NCBI GenBank assembly: GCA_021325555.1
Contig: JAJPGY010000016.1
Location: 1-64,000 of the forward strand
Reading direction: 5' to 3'
From: Pseudomonadota bacterium
GTDB taxonomy: Bacteria > Cyanobacteriota > Vampirovibrionia > Obscuribacterales > Obscuribacteraceae
Length of the DNA stretch: 64,000 nucleotides
The translations under genes and the position numbers were made by a program. The notes beneath the pieces are model-generated. The model saw only the letters and a list, made by a program, of their open reading frames with translations. It did no database searches and was not told the DNA's origin. Below are positions 41,945 through 51,317 of the stretch, one piece after another (positions within the stretch are counted from its first letter, which is position 1; each line of letters begins with the position of its first letter).

Positions 41945-44788
41945 TCAGCGGACAAAGTTTCCCTGCCAGTCGTAGACCGGCTCACCCTTGTCCTCGTATT
42001 TTACCGAGCCGTCCGCCAGCGCCGTCGCCTCGTAGTACCTGTTCACCTCCGGCGCGCTTGCCAGCGCGATCGGCTCCCCAACCCTGGACATGTTGTTGAA
42101 CAGGTCCTCGGCTTCGATTGCCGTCGCCGGGCTGGAGTGGTCGTTCTGTAGCCCCCACTGGTTCTGCACGTAGAATCTGAGCACCGGTTGTTCTTCTATC
42201 CCGGTGATCGTCACCACGTGCCCGCCGATAGGCGTGCCCAGAGGCCCCGTATCGCCGAACGGATAAGTGTTTCCGTCGACCCACACGGCCATGGGCCCGC
42301 CGCCGTTTAGTTTGAACAGCGCGACCAGGTCACGGACCGAGCGCACCGCTACCTGCCCCTTCGATTCCCCGGTCAGATCGTAACGGATGCGGGCAATCTC
42401 CGGCATATACAGCCCCTCCATAGGCTTCACCTGGTCGGTCGGGAGCGGGGGGCCAGACAGCGCGGGATACATCACGCGGAAGCGGCCGGTGCCGCCGGCG
42501 GTATTTTCGAAGGTCTGGCGCGGATATCGCAGGACATTGAGCGCCGCCGTTTGAAAGACGCGGGTAGCCAGGTCCCTGCCGCTGAAGTCGCGCATTATCA
42601 GATTGTCCACGTCGAAGCGCACCGTCCGGCCGTCGGCGGTTTCGAACCGGCCGTCGCTGACCGCGTCAACCACAAACCGGGCGTACCTGTCCGGGTGATT
42701 GACGGCCAGATCTCTTTGAAGCGTGGTGACGTTGCAGGTCGGCGACGAGCCTTGATAGATCTCCGCCGGATAGGCCACATGGTGCATCAGGGACTTCACC
42801 AGATCCGTCTTTTCCGCATCGGATAGTGTGCCGGCCGAGCGAACCCTTTCCAGCTGCGCATAAAACCTGTCCAGGGTGGCCGTGTCCTTCACGTACAGGC
42901 GGTGGATCTCCACCAGGTCCCGCCTGTCGGCCGCCGGATTGTCTTTCAAGAAAGAAGCTTCGTGCTCCGTCAGATCGGCCCTTATCGTGCCGGCCTCGGA
43001 CCAGCTCTCGAACTTGCCGTCCGCCGTCAGCAGCGCCCCGCCGCTTGCGTGCATAACCGCCGCCTCGCCGGACGGGTTATCAAAAGATACGTCGCCCGTT
43101 ATCGTCATGCCCGACACCGTGCCATCCGGCGCCACCATGTCCACGCGGCCGGGCGCATAGGATTGGACGGTCTTGCCGTGGTCGTTGATATCCCGCTCGA
43201 TGGTTCCCGCGTTCGGATCGTAGTCGACCTTGTCCAGGCTGGGGGCGATGTGGCCCGCCTTCGAGTCCCAGGCTTCTGCGCGCATGGCACCGGTCAGCAT
43301 GTCCTTGTAAACTAGCATCCCGTGCGTCTTGCGAACCATCTCCAGCCTGCCGGACTCGCCAAGGCTGATGCCGGTCAGGCCGTCAGGCGAGTCGCGCAGC
43401 AAGACCTCGCTACCCTTCCTGTGAATGTTTACGGCCTCCAGCTTATCGTTCAAGTATTTGTATTGGAACACCGCGCCGCTTAGCAGATCGGTCGCCGATC
43501 GCCTGAGCAGGTGCTCGCCGCCGGAGGCGTCCTTCTGCACCTCGTCCGACAGTATCTCGGCACCGGATATCTTGACGCGATCGAGGTTGCCGGAAGCCAG
43601 CTTGAGCTGCGAGTACATGGTACCGTCTCTGGTGACGGTAAAGCTGCTGCCGGCTGCCGGATCTCCCACGGTGAAAAGCACGTCGTCACCCCGCTTTCCC
43701 GGCTCTCCCCCGCCTTTGGCGGCAGCGGCCGGCTTCTCGAACTCCCTGACCAGGCGCCCCCCGGAATCCCTTCGCCTGGAGTAGATGCGGCCATCGGCGG
43801 TCATTCCCACATCGGCATCCAGAACCTTGCCCAGCCTGGTCTTTTGCCCGTGAAACTCGCCGTCGGCCCCGGGCTTCAAATCAATGACGGTGCCGGTCCT
43901 GTCGATCACGCGGATCGACTGGACAGCGTTGCTGTCCGTTCTCTGGACGCGCTCTATAGTCCTGCCCTGAGCATCGAAGCTGGTCTGGGTGATCTCGTAA
44001 TAGGATCTGGCGCCCTCCCCCTTGCTGACTGCTGAGGTCCAGAGGTTCTCCGCGGGCGTGCACGCACTCCAGCGCACCGTAACGCCGGCGCCCGCGTACT
44101 GGTAATTTGCGTAGCCCGAGCCGTCCTCAGACTCGACAAGGGTCGTGCCGTCATTCCAGGTAGTGGTTGTGCCGGCGGCGGTACGCCAGGTCAGCCCACC
44201 TTCGGCCGTCTGACCGGGAAGCTTGATCCTGCTGCCGGCGGGAAAGATTTTGCGGCCGGCCCCTGCGTCCTGCAGTTTGCCCTTGTTGAGAGCCTCCAGG
44301 GCGTGAACGTAAGCCTCCCTCTGCTTGAAGGTGACGTCCCAGCCCAGTTGCGCGAAGGCGATCTGAAAGGCTGTCCTGGGAGATGCCACCGCGAAGGAGT
44401 CATCGAAAGCGACTACCCTGGGGGCGCTGCCGCTGAGCGTGTACTGGATGTTCTTACGGCTTTCCTTGATCTCGAACTCCACCCTGCTGCGCAGATGGGT
44501 GGCGGTGTCTTGCGCGCTGCCGTCGGGGCTGGAAGGAGCCTCGCCGACGCGGTCCACCGGCCCGGTGTTCCCGGAGGCGGCAGCGGCGCCCTTATCAGCG
44601 ATGGTAAGCGTCCCCAGCAGCCTGTCAGCGGCGCCGCCGCGGTCAGGCTGCTTCGGTCTGTCCGTCGCCTGGCTTTGATCCTGCAGACATCTGGCGACCT
44701 CATCGAGCGCGTACTGAATTGCCCTGGCGACCAGCCCGTCCCCCTCGCCGGCCTGCTCGCGTCCCTGCCTGTCCATCGTCCTGCCCAT
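41945..44788 (-). CDS. Giant protein 2: paralogue with LysM-like region, YD-like repeats, Cys-His-Asn domain
   Basis: A 947-residue paralogue of giant protein 1, immediately upstream of it with a 188-bp gap. The N-terminus (residues 1-110) is polar, and a second start is possible at 44776. Residues ~130-192 correspond to the LysM-like region (AVASPRTAFQIAFAQLGW ... FPAGSRIKLPG). Strand repeats follow to ~600. Helices at 605-672 precede Cys685 in YQGSSPTCNVTTLQ, His857 in GGHVVTITGI and Asn876 in VQNQWG. The block SGRDLATRVFQTAAL is nearly identical to SGRDLASRIFQTAAL of protein 1. The extra ~80 residues sit mainly between repeats and in the C-terminal domain. Likely exported or delivered, but no signal is visible. 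Confidence 0.65.
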   Translation of the reverse strand: MGRTMDRQGREQAGEGDGLVARAIQYALDEVARCLQDQSQATDRPKQPDRGGAADRLLGTLTIADKGAAAASGNTGPVDRVGEAPSSPDGSAQDTATHLRSRVEFEIKESRKNIQYTLSGSAPRVVAFDDSFAVASPRTAFQIAFAQLGWDVTFKQREAYVHALEALNKGKLQDAGAGRKIFPAGSRIKLPGQTAEGGLTWRTAAGTTTTWNDGTTLVESEDGSGYANYQYAGAGVTVRWSACTPAENLWTSAVSKGEGARSYYEITQTSFDAQGRTIERVQRTDSNAVQSIRVIDRTGTVIDLKPGADGEFHGQKTRLGKVLDADVGMTADGRIYSRRRDSGGRLVREFEKPAAAAKGGGEPGKRGDDVLFTVGDPAAGSSFTVTRDGTMYSQLKLASGNLDRVKISGAEILSDEVQKDASGGEHLLRRSATDLLSGAVFQYKYLNDKLEAVNIHRKGSEVLLRDSPDGLTGISLGESGRLEMVRKTHGMLVYKDMLTGAMRAEAWDSKAGHIAPSLDKVDYDPNAGTIERDINDHGKTVQSYAPGRVDMVAPDGTVSGMTITGDVSFDNPSGEAAVMHASGGALLTADGKFESWSEAGTIRADLTEHEASFLKDNPAADRRDLVEIHRLYVKDTATLDRFYAQLERVRSAGTLSDAEKTDLVKSLMHHVAYPAEIYQGSSPTCNVTTLQRDLAVNHPDRYARFVVDAVSDGRFETADGRTVRFDVDNLIMRDFSGRDLATRVFQTAALNVLRYPRQTFENTAGGTGRFRVMYPALSGPPLPTDQVKPMEGLYMPEIARIRYDLTGESKGQVAVRSVRDLVALFKLNGGGPMAVWVDGNTYPFGDTGPLGTPIGGHVVTITGIEEQPVLRFYVQNQWGLQNDHSSPATAIEAEDLFNNMSRVGEPIALASAPEVNRYYEATALADGSVKYEDKGEPVYDWQGNFVR

Positions 44789-44854
44789 CTCCTGGTTCCT
44801 CCGGCTGCTGCGCCAACGCCCTGTCGGGCCATTGCCGAAGAATCTAGGGCGAAT

Positions 44855-44873
44855 TTGTAACCAAGTTGTTTAC
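44855..44873 (-). promoter_or_regulatory. Shared 19-bp upstream box, copy 2
   Basis: Identical in all 19 bases to the box at 41846-41864, 67 bp upstream of giant protein 2. It overlaps the stop codon (44870-44872) of the histidine-kinase gene, so it lies in the kinase transcript but could still drive the downstream gene. Confidence 0.55.
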
Positions 44874-46669
44874 CGGCGCGGCAGGCTGAACCAGAAGGTG
44901 CTGCCGCCCCCTTCCGTGCGCCTGACTCCTATGGCCCCGCCGTGCTGCTCGACAATCGCCTTGCAGATGGGCAGGCCCAGACCGGTGCCCTTCCGCTTCT
45001 TGCCGTCGGGACTTTGCGCCTGCGCATACTTGGCAAAGATTGTCTTCTCATATCCTTCCGGCACCCCCGGGCCGTGATCGATTACCTGCACCTCGAGGCA
45101 ATCCTGCTTCTCCTCCACCTTCACCTCGACTCCGCCGCCGTCGTCTGAAAATTTGATGGCGTTGGACAGGAGGTTGACCATCACCTGCACGATCCTGTCG
45201 CCGTCGGCCAGGACCTTCACCGATGGCTTGTCCGCCTTCACGCTCACGCCCTGCTGCTCGGCGAAGCCCTGCACCGCCTCCAGCGAGCGCTCGACAATAT
45301 CGGCGAGATCGAGGTCGGCAAAGGTCATGCTCAGCTTGCCAGCTTCCATCTTCTCGATATCAAGGAGGTCGTTGATCAAGGTGATCAACCGCGAGACGCC
45401 GGACTCCGCGCTCCTGATCCGCTTCGCTCCGGTGTCGTTGAGCTGCCCGTAGGCGCCGCTTTCCAGCAAGGTCAGCGTGGCTTGCAGCGAGGTGAGCGGG
45501 GTGCGCAGCTCGTGGCTGATCACCGCCACGAACTCTTGCTTCAGTCGCTCGACCTCCTTGCGGTCGCTTATGTCGTGAGCAACACAAAACAGTGATTGCT
45601 CCGGCTCGGACCAGCGGAGCGACCAGGACATGTGCAGCACGGCCGCGCCGGCGCCGACCACACGTGTCTCCAGCGTAAGCGGAACCCGCTCCACTCTGAT
45701 CCGCTCGAGCGCCTCGCGAAATTTCGGCACATCGTCCCTGGCTATCATCTCCGAATAATGGCGCCCGACCAGCTCAGCCGGTGCGTAACCCCACACGGCC
45801 AGGGAGGCCGGATTGGCGGCGGTGAAATGACCGCTGGCATCGATCGAGCAGATGACGTCCACGGCGTTGTCCAGGATCGCCCTTTCCTTGCGCGCCGCTT
45901 CCGCGAGGTCGTCGGCCATCTTGTGGAAGAAGCGATCGAGCGTGGCAATCTCGTCATCACCCTTCAGCGCCGGCAGCAAAGAGTCTTTCTTGCCCAGCCG
46001 CACTGTGTTGTCCATGAGCAGCGCCAGCCTGCTTACCGTGTTCCTGGTGAAAAAGGAGGCCAGGGTCGCGCCGATGGCAATGGCCGCTATCGCCCCGGCG
46101 ACGATCAGGTTCTTCACAAGCGCCCTTTCCCTCTCCTCGGCAGCCGAGCTCACCTGGTGGCGTGCCGATTCATGCGATACCAGCTCTTGCAATTGGGCGG
46201 TGAAGCGGGCGCCGGCCGAGGTGAACTGCCTGTAAAGGATGGCCACCTCGAGGGCATTGAGCTCCTCGGCCCCGGCGAGATAACGCTCATACCGCCTCAT
46301 GAGCGCCATGCCGTGCTCGGCAATGCCCCCCAAGTCCGCCAGCATCGCCAGCTCCTGCGGATCGTCTTTCAGCAGATGCTGGAGCTTCACGAAACTGCTC
46401 TTTGTGCCGGCAAGCTGATCCTCGAAGCGCCGGCGCTCCTTCTCGTCTCTCGTGTACCGGTACATGATGAGCTGGGAGGCGGCGTCGTAATACTCCTTCA
46501 CAAGCGAGTTCGCCTCGGAGATGATCGTTTTCGAGTGATCGGCCTCCTCCGCCTCCTTCTCGACCCGCAGGAGGAGGAGGAAAAGCGACAGCAGGAAGAT
46601 CACCATCAAGCCCACCGGCACGCCGACCAAGATCAGCCCTTGTTGGGAAAGTTTCAGGCTTACCCGCAT
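44870..46669 (-). CDS. Membrane sensor histidine kinase (HAMP-PAS-HisKA-HATPase)
   Basis: A 599-residue sensor. An N-terminal helix (residues ~10-35) and a second one (~186-207) flank an extracytoplasmic helical domain of ~150 residues. A HAMP linker (~208-260), a PAS domain (~260-370), a dimerisation helix with phospho-acceptor His386 in VISHELRTPL, and an ATPase domain follow. The ATPase has N (NLLSNAIKFSDD), G1 (DHGPGVPEGYEK), F and G2 (GTGLGLPICKAIVEQHGG) boxes. It is divergent from a response-regulator gene 162 bp away, its likely partner. It lies just upstream, on the same strand, of the giant genes. Confidence 0.93.
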   Translation of the reverse strand: MRVSLKLSQQGLILVGVPVGLMVIFLLSLFLLLLRVEKEAEEADHSKTIISEANSLVKEYYDAASQLIMYRYTRDEKERRRFEDQLAGTKSSFVKLQHLLKDDPQELAMLADLGGIAEHGMALMRRYERYLAGAEELNALEVAILYRQFTSAGARFTAQLQELVSHESARHQVSSAAEERERALVKNLIVAGAIAAIAIGATLASFFTRNTVSRLALLMDNTVRLGKKDSLLPALKGDDEIATLDRFFHKMADDLAEAARKERAILDNAVDVICSIDASGHFTAANPASLAVWGYAPAELVGRHYSEMIARDDVPKFREALERIRVERVPLTLETRVVGAGAAVLHMSWSLRWSEPEQSLFCVAHDISDRKEVERLKQEFVAVISHELRTPLTSLQATLTLLESGAYGQLNDTGAKRIRSAESGVSRLITLINDLLDIEKMEAGKLSMTFADLDLADIVERSLEAVQGFAEQQGVSVKADKPSVKVLADGDRIVQVMVNLLSNAIKFSDDGGGVEVKVEEKQDCLEVQVIDHGPGVPEGYEKTIFAKYAQAQSPDGKKRKGTGLGLPICKAIVEQHGGAIGVRRTEGGGSTFWFSLPRR

Positions 46670-46831
46670 GACATGCCTCTGCTTCCGGGCAACGGGCGTG
46701 GGCCGCGGCGTCGCTCAGGCCATAGAATAGCAACCGGCTGGTGGACAAACAACCGCGAGCGCAAGCAGAGGCCGGCTCCGTGGTAATTCATAGGTGGAAG
46801 CTCCGCTGGCGGTACCAGGGCAGGCAGAGAG

Positions 46832-47512
46832 ATGGCCAAAATCCTTATCGTGGAAGACGACCGGCAGCTTTGCGACCTGATTGTGGACTGGCTGACCGGC
46901 GAGGGTCACGTTCCGGAAGTGGTCCACAAGGGTGCGGAAGGCCTCGAGCGGCTGCGGTTCTACAAGTACGATCTGGTGATCCTCGATTGGGAGCTGCCCG
47001 GGCTGTCCGGCGTGGAGATTTGCCGGGAATATCGGATGATTGGCGGGCAAGCCCCGGTAATCATGCTCACCGGCAAACGAGAGGTGGAGGAGAAGGAGGC
47101 CGGGTTGGACTCCGGCGCCGACGACTATCTGACCAAGCCGTTTCATTTCAAGGAGCTGTCGGCCCGCCTGCGAGCGCTGTTGCGCAGGCCCGCCGGGGTG
47201 CACCGCACGGTTCTCACGGCCGGCGCCCTCTCCCTCGATCCGAGCAGCCGGCGCGTGCTTCTGCGTGAGCAGGAGGTGGATCTGCAGCCCAAGGAGTTTG
47301 CCTTGCTGGAATTTCTGCTGCGGCACCCGAATCAGCCGTTCAGCTCGGAGGCGATTGTCGATCGCGTCTGGTCGTCCGAGTCCGATGCCTCGCCGGATAC
47401 GGTCAGGATTCACATCATGAGATTGAGGAAAAAGATAGATGAGGATGGAAAAGAATCGATGATCCGCACGATCCACCGGGTCGGCTACATGCTCGTGCCG
47501 CCGGCGGGCTAG
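46832..47512 (+). CDS. OmpR/PhoB-family response regulator
   Basis: A 226-residue regulator with a receiver domain (residues 1-120: acidic pair ED at 8-9, phospho-acceptor Asp52 in LVILDWELPG, switch Thr in MLTGKRE and Lys in YLTKPFHFKE). The C-terminal winged helix (VDLQPKEFALLEFLLRHPNQ ... RIHIMRLRKKI ... RTIHRVGYML) is typical of the OmpR class. It is divergent from the histidine kinase gene with the two starts 162 bp apart, which suits a shared regulatory region and cognate pairing. Confidence 0.94.
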   Translation: MAKILIVEDDRQLCDLIVDWLTGEGHVPEVVHKGAEGLERLRFYKYDLVILDWELPGLSGVEICREYRMIGGQAPVIMLTGKREVEEKEAGLDSGADDYLTKPFHFKELSARLRALLRRPAGVHRTVLTAGALSLDPSSRRVLLREQEVDLQPKEFALLEFLLRHPNQPFSSEAIVDRVWSSESDASPDTVRIHIMRLRKKIDEDGKESMIRTIHRVGYMLVPPAG

Positions 47513-47587
47513 CGCCGGGGTTGTTGGCGGCGCAGCACCACGTCCCCCGGTCCCCAGCCGGGCCGTCCAGCCCCGGCTGCAACCTGG

Positions 47588-47616
47588 CGACCAGCAGCGG
47601 TGGTCGGCCCTTTCTT
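47588..47616 (+). terminator. Weak intrinsic terminator after the response regulator
   Basis: A 6-bp stem CGACCA / TGGTCG with a 7-base loop (47588-47606) is followed by GCCCTTTCTT. The T-run is interrupted, so termination may be partial. The convergent galK gene ends at 47615. Confidence 0.4.
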
Positions 47617-48826
47617 ATCGATCGCCGATGATGTTCGCTCCCGCCGCCGGACTACACTCGAGAACCTTGGAGTGATTTCCGGTGATCTCTCGATAGCGCC
47701 TCACCACCTGCGAGCGGTACCCGGCAACAGAGTCGGAGGTCAACAAGGCCACGATGCAGCCGCCGAACCCGGCACCGGTCATGCGGGCCCCCAGCGCGCC
47801 GGGATAAGCTTGCGTGAGCTCGACCAGGACGTCGACATCCGGATGACTTACCCCGAAGTCGTCGCGCAATGACTCGTGAGAAGCGTTGAGCAGCTCTCCG
47901 AACTCGGAGAATTTTCCCTGCCGGATCAGGCCAACACCGGTCAATACCCTTTCGTTTTCAGCGACGACATGACGGCAGCGCCGCGCCACCACAGGCGGCA
48001 GCACGCAGACATGCCTGTCCAGAAGCGCGGCGTCAACGTCCCGCAGGTGCGTCAGGCGCCGCCCCGGCTCGAGCTTCTGGAGCAGCGACACAGCGGTCTC
48101 GCACTGCTGGCGGCGCAAATTGTACTGGCTGTCCACGAGTCCCCGTCTCACCCCGCTGTCCACCACGACAAGCGAGAGCCCGGCGTCCGACAGCGAAAGC
48201 GGGACGCTCGTGTGCTCCAGGCTCCGGCAATCGATTAACAGGGCGGAATCCGGCTCGGCCAGCACGGACACGAACTGATCCATGATCCCGCAGCGCATGC
48301 CGGCGAAATCATTCTCCGCGCGCTGGCACAGAAGGGCGAGCGACTCCGGCGACAGCGCAAGCGCACAGATCTCCTTCAGCAAGGTGGCTATCGCCACCTC
48401 GAGGGCGGCGGAGGAACTCAGTCCCGCACCTTGCGGCACGTTGCCGGTTACCGCCGCGCGAAACGGGCGCAGCTCGAAGCCCGCTTCTTGAAAGACGCGC
48501 AGCACCCCGCGACAATAGGCAGTCCAGGGCTTCTCCTTGTCGACCGTGATAGCCGCCAGGGAGAACTCGTCCATCTCGTCGTAGTGACGCGAGTAAATAC
48601 GGACCTTGCCGTCATCGCCGGTGGCGCCGGCGAAGTCGCATGCCACCAGCACATCGCGATTTATGGCCACCGGCAGAACGAACCCATCGTTGTAGTCGGT
48701 GTGCTCGCCGATCAAATTCACCCTGCCCGGGGCACGGGCAATCGACACCGGCTCACTGCCGAAGCACTGCCGGAAGACGCGCGCAGCTTCCTCGGCCCGC
48801 GCCTGCAGGTATGGCCCGGTCAACAT
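47615..48826 (-). CDS. galK: Galactokinase
   Basis: Phosphorylates galactose to galactose-1-phosphate in the Leloir pathway. The 403-residue GHMP kinase has the galactokinase signature RAPGRVNLIGEHTDYNDGFVLP, the ATP loop NVPQGAGLSSSAALEVA, CGIMDQF with the catalytic Asp, and GARMTGAGFGGCIVAL. It starts 7 bases inside the end of galT, so the two are coupled. No galE is in the window. Confidence 0.95.
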   Translation of the reverse strand: MLTGPYLQARAEEAARVFRQCFGSEPVSIARAPGRVNLIGEHTDYNDGFVLPVAINRDVLVACDFAGATGDDGKVRIYSRHYDEMDEFSLAAITVDKEKPWTAYCRGVLRVFQEAGFELRPFRAAVTGNVPQGAGLSSSAALEVAIATLLKEICALALSPESLALLCQRAENDFAGMRCGIMDQFVSVLAEPDSALLIDCRSLEHTSVPLSLSDAGLSLVVVDSGVRRGLVDSQYNLRRQQCETAVSLLQKLEPGRRLTHLRDVDAALLDRHVCVLPPVVARRCRHVVAENERVLTGVGLIRQGKFSEFGELLNASHESLRDDFGVSHPDVDVLVELTQAYPGALGARMTGAGFGGCIVALLTSDSVAGYRSQVVRRYREITGNHSKVLECSPAAGANIIGDR

Positions 48827-49809
48827 TCGCTCTCGCGTGCAGGAGCAGCTTTCCGCAGCTGCTCCGCGGTCTCCTCCGGCAAAGTGTCGTTCACAAACGT
48901 TCCCGCTCCCGACTCGCAGCCGGCCACATACTTGAGCTTATCCGCGGTCCTCAGCGGCGGGTAAAACTCGATATGGAAATGGCTCCCGGGATAGTCGAGC
49001 CCGTCCGTCGGCTTCTGGTGCATCACCATCATGTAGGGCATCGATAGCCCCCACAGATTGTCGTACTTTTTCAAAACGATGTGAAACAGACAAGACAGGT
49101 CGCCAAGCTCCGGCGCCCTGAATTGATCGATCGCCGCAATATGCTCCTTGCTGTAAATGTGCACCTCATACGGATACCTGGCGTAGAAGGGGACGACGGC
49201 CACAAAGCCTCTACTTTCGGCGATGATCCTCCTGCCGTCGCGCCTCTCTTCGGCTATGACGTCGCAATGCAAGCACCTTCCCGTCCGGGCGTGATGCATG
49301 GACTCGCTCTTGAGCTCTCTTTCAATTTTCGGCGGCAGCTCGCTGAAGGCATAGATCTGCCCGTGAGGGTGCGGGATGGTGACGCCGATCGCCTCTCCCT
49401 TGTTCTCGAAGATGAAGACGTACTTGATCTCCTCCCGCCGGCCGAGCTCGACGTATCGATCCTGCCACACCCGCATGAGTTTCTCGATGCGACTGGTGGG
49501 CAGATCGGTCAGCGTGGCGTCATGCTGCGGGGTGTACAGGACTACCTCACAAACCCCGAGCGACGGCTGGACTTTCAGGAGATCTCCCGATGGTACCGCC
49601 GGCGGTGGTGGATCCTTGAGCAGGCTGGGGAATTTGTTCTCAAAGACCACAAAGTCGAAATCCTCGGCCGGAATCTCGGTCGGCGTTCCGCCCTCACGGG
49701 TCGGGCACAAAGGGCAGAAGTCCGCCGGGGGCAAAAAAGTGCGATCCTGCCTGTGGGTTGCCGTAACAACCCACTCCCTCAGGATCGGATTCCAACGCAT
49801 CTCGGACAT
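48820..49809 (-). CDS. galT: Galactose-1-phosphate uridylyltransferase
   Basis: Transfers UMP between UDP-glucose and galactose-1-phosphate. The 329-residue HIT-superfamily protein contains the nucleophile motif HPHGQIYAF (H-P-H-G-Q) and the zinc-ligand-like region CPLCP with a later CLHCD. The second half has the paired strand repeat (FHIEFYPPLR). Length is normal for the bacterial enzyme. It forms a two-gene galT-galK operon on the minus strand. Confidence 0.95.
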   Translation of the reverse strand: MSEMRWNPILREWVVTATHRQDRTFLPPADFCPLCPTREGGTPTEIPAEDFDFVVFENKFPSLLKDPPPPAVPSGDLLKVQPSLGVCEVVLYTPQHDATLTDLPTSRIEKLMRVWQDRYVELGRREEIKYVFIFENKGEAIGVTIPHPHGQIYAFSELPPKIERELKSESMHHARTGRCLHCDVIAEERRDGRRIIAESRGFVAVVPFYARYPYEVHIYSKEHIAAIDQFRAPELGDLSCLFHIVLKKYDNLWGLSMPYMMVMHQKPTDGLDYPGSHFHIEFYPPLRTADKLKYVAGCESGAGTFVNDTLPEETAEQLRKAAPARESEC

Positions 49810-49838
49810 CGGGCTACCTTTCCTGCCGGCAGGCAGGC

Positions 49839-50033
49839 CTAGCGCTTCCCCGGATCATCGTCCACGCGGCGGACTTGCGCCGCCTCCCGGCCAGAAGGGC
49901 TGCCGCTTCTAAAGCTATAGAAATGCAGCAGCCGGCCGTCGTCCTTGACAATCGTTTCTTTCACCATCTGCTCGCAGGACTCTGCCGGCATGTAGCCGGC
50001 AGTCTTCTTGCGCCGCATGTCTTGTAAGGCCAT
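49839..50033 (-). CDS. Hypothetical 64-residue protein
   Basis: A small basic soluble protein (MALQDMRRKKTAGYMPAESC, then TIVKDDGRLLHFYSF and a polar tail). The frame is open upstream, but the ATG at 50033 begins where the sequence becomes protein-like; an ATG at 50018 is possible. It lies 29 bp upstream of galT on the same strand, so it may be the first gene of that transcript. No family recognised. Confidence 0.5.
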   Translation of the reverse strand: MALQDMRRKKTAGYMPAESCEQMVKETIVKDDGRLLHFYSFRSGSPSGREAAQVRRVDDDPGKR

Positions 50034-50255
50034 TTTCCAGTCCCGTCTCCGGAAGGGGCTCCTCTTATATAGGATAGGCGAGGTCCGGGGGCGTCCTGTC
50101 AAAATCCTGCGCGTAATTGTAGGCCAACAAGCAGCCATTGTGCTTGAACGTGGGTGGGCGCCGCCAGATCGTTGCGGGCCGGGATCACCGGCCGGCAATT
50201 GCCACGGCCGTTTGAACCGCTTAACCGAGAGGTACAAAATTTTCGGAGGGTGCGA

Positions 50256-51305
50256 GTGACCACATTTTCACTGGATGGATGGCTTTCCAGGGCGGCCCAG
50301 CTGCGGGCCAGTGACGCCCACTTTCATACGGGCTACCCTCCCCTGTTCAGGTTGAACGGCACGATGACCCCCATGGAACAAGAGGCGCTGTCGGACGAGG
50401 CGCTGCGCCCATCGCTGCTGGGGATCCTCTCGGACGGGGAGAGCGCCGCCTTCCGGGCAAGCAAGGACGTCGACTTCACCTACGAGTTGGAGGGCGTCGG
50501 TCGTTTCCGGGGCAGCCTGTTCACCGGACATCTCGGCATCAACGGCAGCTTCAGGGTGCTGCCGCCAAAGGCCTCTACGCTCGCGGCGCTGAGCCTGCCG
50601 CCGGCGCTGGAGCGCTTCACCGAGTATCACCACGGCCTGGTTTTGATCACCGGTCCGGCCGGCAGCGGTAAAAGCACCACCCTGGCCGCCCTGGTCGATA
50701 TGGTCAACCAGAAATACGCCGGGCGCCATATCCTCACCATGGAAGATCCAATCGAGATCAACCATGAGAACAAGCGCTGCGTGGTGAACCAGCGCCAGAT
50801 CCCCCTGCATTCGGCCAGCTACGCGCGCGCCATTCGCGCAGCGCTGCGCGAGGACCCTGATGTGATCGTGATCGGGGAGATGCGCGACGCGGAGACGATC
50901 GGCCTGGCATTGACCGCCGCCGAAACAGGGCACCTGGTCATGGCCTCCATGCACACAACCGACGCCGTCAAGTCCATCAGCCGCATCGTCGACAGCTTCC
51001 CGCCCGAAAAGCAGTCCCAGATACGCACCATGCTTTCCGAGTCTTTGCAGGGCGTGTTCAGCCAGCTCCTCCTGCCGACGGCCGACGGCAGGGCGCGCGT
51101 GGTGGCGTACGAGCTTTTGTTCGTCAACCAGGCGGTGGCCAACATGATTCGAGACCAGCGGACCTTCCAGATCCCCCAGGTAATGCAGACCGGCCGCGCT
51201 CAGGGGATGATCACGCTGGGGCAGAGCGTGGGCGACCTGGTGCGAGCGGGCAAGGTAAGCCGGGACAAGGCCAGGCGTTTCGTGGATGAAGCGTATTTGA
51301 TCTGA
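50256..51305 (+). CDS. pilT: PilT-family twitching-motility ATPase, copy 1
   Basis: A 349-residue hexameric ATPase powering type IV pilus retraction. It has an N-terminal domain (SRAAQLRASDAHFHTGYPP), Walker A GPAGSGKST, an Asp-box-like segment (HILTMEDPIEINHE), Walker B DPDVIVIGEMRD and the His box ETGHLVMASMHTTDA. The start is a GTG at 50256 with GGAGGG five bases upstream. Twelve bp separate it from the second pilT. The conserved AIRNLIRE-type motif is altered (VANMIRDQ), which hints at a PilU-like accessory role. No pilin or pilBC genes are adjacent. Confidence 0.9.
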   Translation: MTTFSLDGWLSRAAQLRASDAHFHTGYPPLFRLNGTMTPMEQEALSDEALRPSLLGILSDGESAAFRASKDVDFTYELEGVGRFRGSLFTGHLGINGSFRVLPPKASTLAALSLPPALERFTEYHHGLVLITGPAGSGKSTTLAALVDMVNQKYAGRHILTMEDPIEINHENKRCVVNQRQIPLHSASYARAIRAALREDPDVIVIGEMRDAETIGLALTAAETGHLVMASMHTTDAVKSISRIVDSFPPEKQSQIRTMLSESLQGVFSQLLLPTADGRARVVAYELLFVNQAVANMIRDQRTFQIPQVMQTGRAQGMITLGQSVGDLVRAGKVSRDKARRFVDEAYLI

Positions 51306-51317
51306 AGGTGGCAGGCA

